Origin: Lentzea sp. NEAU-D7
Lineage (GTDB): Bacteria > Actinomycetota > Actinomycetes > Mycobacteriales > Pseudonocardiaceae
Assembly (NCBI RefSeq): GCF_026242055.1
Contig: NZ_JAPJDL010000029.1
Coordinates: 1,271-65,270 of the forward strand
Reading direction: 5' to 3'
Length of the DNA: 64,000 nt
Every line of letters starts with the position of its first letter. Position 1 is the stretch's first letter. Positions 58,228 through 64,000 of this stretch are shown here, piece after piece. The position numbers and the translations under genes were made by a program. The notes under the pieces were generated by a model. It did not search any database. It was not told the DNA's origin and worked only from the letters and a program-made list of their open reading frames with translations.

Positions 58228-60201
58228 TCAGCGGGTGTTCGCCGTCAGCGAAGTGACCAGGGCTTCTACCGATACGACGGGCCTGTCGCACACGTAGCCG
58301 CGGCACACGTAAGCCGCGGGACCTTCGTCGACCAGCGGGCGGTCTTCGAGCAACGGCACGGACGCCGGCTCTCCGGCCACGACGACGCCGCCTCCGGGCA
58401 CATGGGCGACGGCCGCCGCCCACAGCGACGCACGGCGCGAGTCGTCGGCACCCACCACCGCCACCTGCAGCGGGCCCGCGACCAGCGCCTCGGCGGCGGT
58501 GAGCCAGTGGCCGGCGAACCGAGGCGCCCGCGCGGCCAGCAGGCCGGCCCGCGTCACCGCCTCCGAAGCAGCGGTGAAGTAGCGCGAGGAACGATCGGCG
58601 CCGGACAGCAGGGAGGCCGTCAGCAGGGCCGAGGCCAGCGAGGACGCGCCCGAGGGCGACGCGTTGTCGGTCGAGTCGGCGGGACGCCTGACCAGCGTCT
58701 CGGCGTCGTCGGCGGTGTCGTAGTAGGCGCCGGGGGAGTCCGGCACGGCGAACCGCGCAAGAGCCGTGTCCAGCAGGCCGCACGCCACGTCGAGCCACCG
58801 GATCGAGCCGGTGACCTGGTGCAGCGCCAGCAGGCCGTCGGCGAGGCAGCCGTAGTCCTCCAGCACGCCGAACGACGGCCCGGCGACGCCGTCGCGCGAG
58901 GTCCGCAGCAGCCTGCCCTCGACCAGGTGCACCGAGGCCAGCAGCGACGCCGCCTCCGAGGCAGCCGTGATCCACGACGGCTCGCCGAAGAACGCGCCCG
59001 CCTCGGCCAGCGCGGCGATCGCCATGCCGTTCCAGGAGGCGATCACCTTGTCGTCACGGCCGGGCTGCGGCCGCAGAGCGCGCTCGGCCAGCAGCGCGGC
59101 CCGCACCTCCTCCCCCGGCTCCGACACGAACCGCAACGTGGACTTGCCGTCCTCGAAGTTCGGCTCGGGAGTCACACCGAAGGCAGCGGCCGCTGAGCCG
59201 AGCTCCTCGAAGGACCACACGTAGGTCAGGCCCTCGACGCCCTCGGTGTCCGCGTCCAGCGAAGCAGCGAACCCACCTTCGGCCGTCCGCAGGTCCCGCA
59301 GCAGGAACGCGGCCGTGTCCCTGGCGACCCGCTCGTAGCGCTCAGAACCCGTCACCCGCGTCAGGTGCGTGTAGAAGCGGAGCAGCAAAGCGTTGTCGTA
59401 CAACATCTTCTCGAAGTGCGGCACCACCCACGAGGCGTCGACGCCGTAGCGCGCGAACCCGCCGCCGAGCTGGTCGTAGAGCCCGCCGTTGGCCATCGCG
59501 TCGGCCGTCGCGGTCGCCATCGACACGGCCTCGACCGACCCGGTGCGTTCGTGGTGGCGCAGCAGGAACTCCAGCACCATCGACGGCGGGAACTTCGGCG
59601 CGCCGCCGAACCCGCCGTTGCGCCGGTCGAACTCGCCCAGCAGCGACACCACCGCGCCCGCCAGCACGTCGGAGTCCACAGCGGACGGAGGCAGCGGCGA
59701 GGCGTGCCTTGCGATCTCCTCCACCACGGCGGAAGCCGACTCCAGGATCTCGCCGGGACGGGCCACCCAGGTCGCCGCGACAGCCTCGAGGAGCTGCCGG
59801 AACGACGGCATACCGGGACGGGGAGCCGGCGGGTAGTAGGTGCCGGCGTGGAACGGTCGCGCGTCGGGCGTCAGGAACACCGTCATCGGCCATCCGCCGT
59901 GGCCGGTCATGGCCTGCGTCACCTCCATGTACACGGCGTCGACGTCCGGGCGTTCCTCGCGATCCACCTTCACCGCGACGAAGTGCTCGTTCAGGAACGA
60001 CGCGATCTCGGCGTCCTCGAACGACTCGTGCGCCATCACGTGGCACCAGTGACAGGCCGCGTATCCGACGGACAGCAGCACCGGCACGTTGCGCCGCCGC
60101 GCCTCCTCGAACGCCTCCTCGGACCAGGGCCACCAGTCGACCGGGTTGTCCGCGTGCTGCAGCAGGTAAGGGCTGGTCGCGTCCGCAAGCCGGTTAGTCA
60201 T
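58228..60201 (-). CDS. DUF255/YyaL thioredoxin-domain protein
   Basis: 657 residues from ATG 60201. N-terminal thioredoxin-like domain (NRLADATSPYLLQHADNPVDW; CHWC with Cys50 and Cys53), then an (alpha/alpha)6 barrel of glycoside-hydrolase/AGE type (LYDQLGGGFARYGVDASWVVPHFEKMLYDNA; WNGMAIAALA). Known as the spermatogenesis-associated/YyaL family, with no proven reaction. Cytoplasmic. Divergent from hen1 with only 55 bp between starts, so a shared promoter region is likely. Confidence 0.93.
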   Translation of the reverse strand: MTNRLADATSPYLLQHADNPVDWWPWSEEAFEEARRRNVPVLLSVGYAACHWCHVMAHESFEDAEIASFLNEHFVAVKVDREERPDVDAVYMEVTQAMTGHGGWPMTVFLTPDARPFHAGTYYPPAPRPGMPSFRQLLEAVAATWVARPGEILESASAVVEEIARHASPLPPSAVDSDVLAGAVVSLLGEFDRRNGGFGGAPKFPPSMVLEFLLRHHERTGSVEAVSMATATADAMANGGLYDQLGGGFARYGVDASWVVPHFEKMLYDNALLLRFYTHLTRVTGSERYERVARDTAAFLLRDLRTAEGGFAASLDADTEGVEGLTYVWSFEELGSAAAAFGVTPEPNFEDGKSTLRFVSEPGEEVRAALLAERALRPQPGRDDKVIASWNGMAIAALAEAGAFFGEPSWITAASEAASLLASVHLVEGRLLRTSRDGVAGPSFGVLEDYGCLADGLLALHQVTGSIRWLDVACGLLDTALARFAVPDSPGAYYDTADDAETLVRRPADSTDNASPSGASSLASALLTASLLSGADRSSRYFTAASEAVTRAGLLAARAPRFAGHWLTAAEALVAGPLQVAVVGADDSRRASLWAAAVAHVPGGGVVVAGEPASVPLLEDRPLVDEGPAAYVCRGYVCDRPVVSVEALVTSLTANTR

Positions 60202-60256
60202 GCGAACCACACTAAATCAGCAGCGCAGGGGCCGAATCTCGATCAGACTCACGCTC

Positions 60257-61594
60257 GTGTTGCTCACCATGACCACGACGCACCAGCCGGCGACCGACCT
60301 CGGCCACCTGCTGCACAAGCATCCCGACCGGGCTCAGTCCTTCACGACGAGCTCGGGTGTCGCGCACGTCTTCTACCCGAAGGCGACGAACGAGGAATGC
60401 ACGGTCGCCCTCCTGCTGGAGGTCGACCCCATCGCGCTCGTCCGAGGTCCCGGCAGCACGCTCACCCAATACGTCAACGACAGGCCGTACGCGGCCGGGT
60501 CGTTGCTCACGGTCGCGCTCGGCAGCGTGTTCCGCACGGCCATGAACGGCCGCAGCGAGAGCTACCCCGAACTCGCCGCGACGCCGATTCCGCTGGTCAT
60601 CCGCATTCCCGCGCTGCCACACCGGCTCGCGGCGCGACTGTTCACCCCACTCGGCTGGACCGTCGAGACGACGGGGCACGGCGACTCGCGCTTCGGCGAC
60701 GTGACGCTGACCGGCACCGTGAAGCTCAGCGACGCGCTGAAGCACCTCTACGTGCTGCTGCCCGTGCTCGACGGCGGCAAGCACTACTGGGTCGCGGCCG
60801 ACGAGGTCGACAAGCTGCTCAAGGCCGGTGACGGCTGGCTGGCGGCGCACCCGGACAAGGAGCTGATCACCACCCGGTACCTGGCGCGCAAGCGACCGTT
60901 GATCACCTCGGCCCTGGAACGCCTCGCCGACGTCGACGAGGTCGAGCCGGAGGAGCTCGACAACGCGCTGGCCGAGCCGAAGATCTCCCTTGCCGCACAG
61001 CGCAAGGAGGCCGTGATCAGGGCGTTGAAGGAGGCCGGGGCCAGGCGCGTGCTCGACCTCGGTTGCGGTGGCGGGGCGTTGCTGCGCGCTCTCGTGAACG
61101 AACCCGAGTTCACCGAGATCCACGGTGTCGACGTGTCCGCGAAGGCGTTGCAGGAGGCCGCGCGCAAGCTGCACCTGGACCGCATGGGCGACCGCCAGCG
61201 CGAGCGGATCACGCTGCGGCAGTCGGCTTTGACGTACGCGGACCCCGAGCTGGCCGGCTACGACGCGGCGGTGCTGATGGAGGTCGTCGAGCACGTCGAC
61301 CCGTCGCGCCTGCCCGCGCTGGAGCACTCGGTCTTCACCGTGGCACGCCCGGCGACGGTGCTGGTGACGACGCCGAACGTCGAGTACAACGTGCTGTTCG
61401 AAACGTTGCCGGAGGGGCAGATGCGGCACTCCGACCACCGTTTCGAATGGACTCGGCAGGAGTTCCAGGAGTGGGCGACCGGCATCGCGGAACGCCGTGG
61501 TTATGCAGTGCGATTCGTGCCGATCGGGCCGGAGGACGCCGAACGCGGCGCGCCGACCCAGATGGCCGTGTTCAGCTCGGGAGACGTGAACTGA
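60257..61594 (+). CDS. hen1: Hen1: 3'-terminal RNA ribose 2'-O-methyltransferase
   Basis: 445 residues from GTG 60257 (VLLTMTTTHQPATDLGHLLHKHPDR, the bacterial Hen1 opening; the frame upstream to 60200 is rejected). The N-terminal half is the bacterial-specific domain that activates the Pnkp ligase. The C-terminal half has VLDLGCGGG (SAM site, 267-271) and the metal ligands Glu342, Glu345 and His346 (LMEVVEHV) with His394 (DHRFEW). It methylates the 2'-OH at the cleaved RNA 3' end before ligation, protecting repaired tRNA from re-cutting. It overlaps pnkp by 1 nt (TGATG). Confidence 0.96.
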   Translation: MLLTMTTTHQPATDLGHLLHKHPDRAQSFTTSSGVAHVFYPKATNEECTVALLLEVDPIALVRGPGSTLTQYVNDRPYAAGSLLTVALGSVFRTAMNGRSESYPELAATPIPLVIRIPALPHRLAARLFTPLGWTVETTGHGDSRFGDVTLTGTVKLSDALKHLYVLLPVLDGGKHYWVAADEVDKLLKAGDGWLAAHPDKELITTRYLARKRPLITSALERLADVDEVEPEELDNALAEPKISLAAQRKEAVIRALKEAGARRVLDLGCGGGALLRALVNEPEFTEIHGVDVSAKALQEAARKLHLDRMGDRQRERITLRQSALTYADPELAGYDAAVLMEVVEHVDPSRLPALEHSVFTVARPATVLVTTPNVEYNVLFETLPEGQMRHSDHRFEWTRQEFQEWATGIAERRGYAVRFVPIGPEDAERGAPTQMAVFSSGDVN

Positions 61595-64000
61595 TGGAAC
61601 TGAAGATCCCCGACCTGTGTCTGGTGGTGCTCGTCGGCGCCTCCGGTTCGGGCAAGTCCACGTTCGCGCGCAAGCACTTCCTGCCCACGCAGGTGCTGTC
61701 GAGCGACTACTTCCGCGGTCTCGTGGCCGACGACGAGAACGACCAGTCGGCGTCCGCGGCGGCGTTCGACGTGCTCCACTACGTGGCGAGCAAGCGGCTG
61801 GAGGCCGGACGCGTCACCGTGGTCGACGCGACCAACGTGCAGCCGCAGGACCGCGCCCGGCTGGTCGAGGTCGCCAGGAAGGCGAACGTGCTGCCGGTCG
61901 CGATCGTGCTCGACACCCCGACCGAGGTGTGCCTCGCCCGCAACGCGCAGCGCCCCGACCGCGACTTCGGCGCGCACGTCGTGAAGCGGCACCGCGCGGC
62001 GTTGCGCCGCTCGCTGAAGCACCTCGGCAAGGAGGGGTTCAAGCGCGTCCACGTGCTGCGCTCCGAGTCCGATGTGGACAACTCGACGATCGTGTACGAG
62101 CGCCTGCTCAACGACTTCCGGCACGAGACCGGCCCGTTCGACGTGTTCGGTGACGTGCACGGCTGCCGTGCGGAGCTGGAGGAGCTGCTCACCGAACTCG
62201 GCTACACCCTGGTGCGCGACGACGAGGGCCGGGCGATCGACGCGGTTCCGCCGGGCGAGCGCAAGGCCGTGTTCGTCGGCGACCTCGTGGACCGCGGGCC
62301 GGACACCCCCGGTGTGCTGCGTCTCGTGATGGGCATGGTCGCAAGCGGGCACGCGTTCAGCGTGCGCGGGAACCACGAGGAGAAGCTCGTGCGGGCCATG
62401 CGCGGCCACAAGGTGACGGTCCGGCACGGGCTGGAGAAGTCGCTGGAGCAGCTCGCGCACGAGTCCGAGGAGTTCCGCCTGGCCGCGACGAGGTTCTGCG
62501 ACAGCCTGGTCGCGCACTACGTGCTGGACGGCGGGAACCTCGTCGTCGCGCACGCCGGACTGCCCGAGCGCTACCACGGCCGCGCGTCCGCGAAGGTCCG
62601 CAGCTTCGCCCTGTACGGCGACACGACGGGCGAGACCGACGCGTACGGAATGCCGGTGCGCCTGCCGTGGGCCAACGACTACCGCGGCTCGGCGATGGTG
62701 CTGTACGGGCACATCCTGGTGCCCGAGGCCGAGTGGATCAACAACACCATGTGCCTCGAGACGGGTGTGGTGTTCGGCGGCAAGCTGACCGCGTTGCGCT
62801 ACCCGGAGAAGGAGCTCGTCTCCGTCAAGGCGCATCAGGTCTGGTACGAGAGCGACGCGCCCTTCCCGCCGAAGGCCGTCGAACGCGCGCCGGACGTGCT
62901 GGCGCTCACCGACGTCACCGGCCTGCGCCGGATCGACACGTCGCTGATCGGTGCCGTGACGATCCGCGCGGAGCAGTCGGCTTCGGCCCTGGAGGTCATG
63001 AGCCGGTTCGCGATAGACCCGCACGACCTGATGTACCTGCCGCCGACGATGGCACCTGTGGCGACCTCGCAGCGCGACGACGTGCTGGAGCACCCCGAGG
63101 AGGCCTTCGCGGAGTACCGGTCCGCCCGCGTCGGGCAGGTGATCTGCGAGGAGAAGCACATGGGCTCCCGCGCGGTCCTGCTCGTGCGCAGGGAAGGCGG
63201 CGCGATCTACACGCGCACCGGCCGTGCGTTCTTCGACGGCGCGCTGGGCACCGAACTGCTCGACGGCGTGCGCGCGGCGGCCAAGCCGTTGTTCGACGAG
63301 TTCGCCACGGACTGGCTGCTCGTCGACGCCGAGCTGATGCCGTGGAACGCCAAGGCGTCCGGACTGATCCGCGAGCAGTACGCGGCGGTCGGCGCGGCGG
63401 CGAACGGCGCGCTCCCGGTCGCGGTCGACGCACTGGCAGCGGCGGCGGCACGCGGTGTCGACGTCGCGGACCTGTTGGCGCGCACGAGTCAGCGCGCCTC
63501 GAACGCCGCTGCCTACAGCGCGGCGTACGAGCGGTACTGCTGGCCCACCGACGGGCTGGAGGGCGTGCGGATCGCGCCGTTCCAGCTGCTCGCGGCCGAG
63601 GGCCGGACGTTCCACGACCGATCGCACCTGTGGCACCTGGAGACGCTGGGCAAGCTCGAAGGACCGCTGTTCCAGCGGACGCGGCACCTCGTGGTCGACG
63701 TGAACGAGCCCGAGCAGGTGGCCGCCGGCGTGAAGTGGTGGGAGGCGCTGACCGCGGCCGGCGGTGAGGGCATGGTCGTGAAGCCGCTGGCGAACCTCGG
63801 CGGACGCGTGCAGCCGGGTGTGAAGGTGCGCGGGCGCGAGTACCTGCGGATCATCTACGGCCCGGACTACACGTCGTCCGAGAACCTCTCGCGGCTGCGC
63901 AAGCGTTCGCTCGGCCGCAAGCGCGGACTCGCCCTGCGCGAGTACGCGCTGGGCATCGAGGCCTTGGAACGCCTCGTGCGCGGCGAACCTCTTTGGCGGG
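61594..64000 (+). CDS. pnkp: Pnkp: polynucleotide kinase-phosphatase-ligase (3' end beyond window)
   Basis: 802 codons are present and the frame stays open to the window edge; family length is about 850, so only the last part is missing. N-terminal 5'-kinase with P-loop GASGSGKST (15-23). The central 2',3'-phosphatase has FGDVHGC (Asp187, His189), GDLVDRGPDTPGV and RGNHEEKL. The C-terminal adenylyltransferase has motif I EKHMGSRA (Lys521) and GMVVKPL. With Hen1 it heals and seals RNA cut by ribotoxins. Start ATG 61594 shares one base with the hen1 stop. Confidence 0.96.
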   Translation, partial: MELKIPDLCLVVLVGASGSGKSTFARKHFLPTQVLSSDYFRGLVADDENDQSASAAAFDVLHYVASKRLEAGRVTVVDATNVQPQDRARLVEVARKANVLPVAIVLDTPTEVCLARNAQRPDRDFGAHVVKRHRAALRRSLKHLGKEGFKRVHVLRSESDVDNSTIVYERLLNDFRHETGPFDVFGDVHGCRAELEELLTELGYTLVRDDEGRAIDAVPPGERKAVFVGDLVDRGPDTPGVLRLVMGMVASGHAFSVRGNHEEKLVRAMRGHKVTVRHGLEKSLEQLAHESEEFRLAATRFCDSLVAHYVLDGGNLVVAHAGLPERYHGRASAKVRSFALYGDTTGETDAYGMPVRLPWANDYRGSAMVLYGHILVPEAEWINNTMCLETGVVFGGKLTALRYPEKELVSVKAHQVWYESDAPFPPKAVERAPDVLALTDVTGLRRIDTSLIGAVTIRAEQSASALEVMSRFAIDPHDLMYLPPTMAPVATSQRDDVLEHPEEAFAEYRSARVGQVICEEKHMGSRAVLLVRREGGAIYTRTGRAFFDGALGTELLDGVRAAAKPLFDEFATDWLLVDAELMPWNAKASGLIREQYAAVGAAANGALPVAVDALAAAAARGVDVADLLARTSQRASNAAAYSAAYERYCWPTDGLEGVRIAPFQLLAAEGRTFHDRSHLWHLETLGKLEGPLFQRTRHLVVDVNEPEQVAAGVKWWEALTAAGGEGMVVKPLANLGGRVQPGVKVRGREYLRIIYGPDYTSSENLSRLRKRSLGRKRGLALREYALGIEALERLVRGEPLWR

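Overview
The window is about 70% G+C. Coding density is high, starts are often GTG, and many genes overlap by 4 nt (GTGA/ATGA). It carries an AfsR/SARP regulator, trypsin-like and L,D-transpeptidase secreted proteins, a GT87 mannosyltransferase, GuaB1, PhoH2 and a 'lipid droplet-associated' protein. This points to a filamentous actinomycete chromosome, most likely Pseudonocardiaceae (Lentzea/Saccharothrix type). The genus is inference; no rRNA or tRNA gene was seen to confirm it. No phage, insertion sequence or CRISPR array is evident.

Left part (1-16,900): typA; a lysine-rich mini-protein next to an S41 peptidase that contains a 21-bp tandem repeat; trpS behind a Trp-Trp leader peptide and attenuator; an MprA-like two-component system divergent from a LolA-like protein/ABC-2 exporter operon, with paired direct repeats between them; a thiamine-type ABC importer (thiBPQ-like) under a TPP riboswitch; a pterin dehydratase; a GT87 mannosyltransferase; and two tiny membrane proteins.

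Middle (16,900-47,900): a 1041-aa AfsR-type regulator; ychF; an Ada-AlkA fusion with a degenerate glycosylase part, plus ogt; a 650-bp non-coding patch full of tandem repeats and one long palindrome; sbcCD and rmuC; then ispH, xseA, xseB, glpX, fumC, a hemolysin III gene, a short-chain prenyl transferase and phoH2. This last series resembles the M. tuberculosis Rv1085c-Rv1112 neighbourhood (from memory). Into it are set accessory surface genes: a secreted S1 protease, three tandem L,D-transpeptidases, a valine/leucine dehydrogenase with a divergent Lrp regulator and a perfect 12-bp inverted repeat, and two chaplin-like secreted peptides.

Right part (47,900-64,000): guaB1 with a DrrAB-type ABC pair; a GNAT gene with a decayed reading frame upstream; ATP-dependent ligB; a 45-aa secreted peptide with a duplicated REHIL motif; a MocR regulator divergent from an EamA transporter; a short operon of unknown genes, one frameshifted; a DUF255/YyaL protein; and the Hen1-Pnkp bacterial RNA-repair pair, with pnkp cut by the window end.

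Four single-base frame breaks were found, two in one gene, mostly at short homopolymers. Either real decay or sequence error explains them; read data would decide. The most interesting items are the Hen1-Pnkp pair, the trpS attenuator, the palindromic element near 24.0 kb, the S41 repeat insertion and the REHIL peptide.
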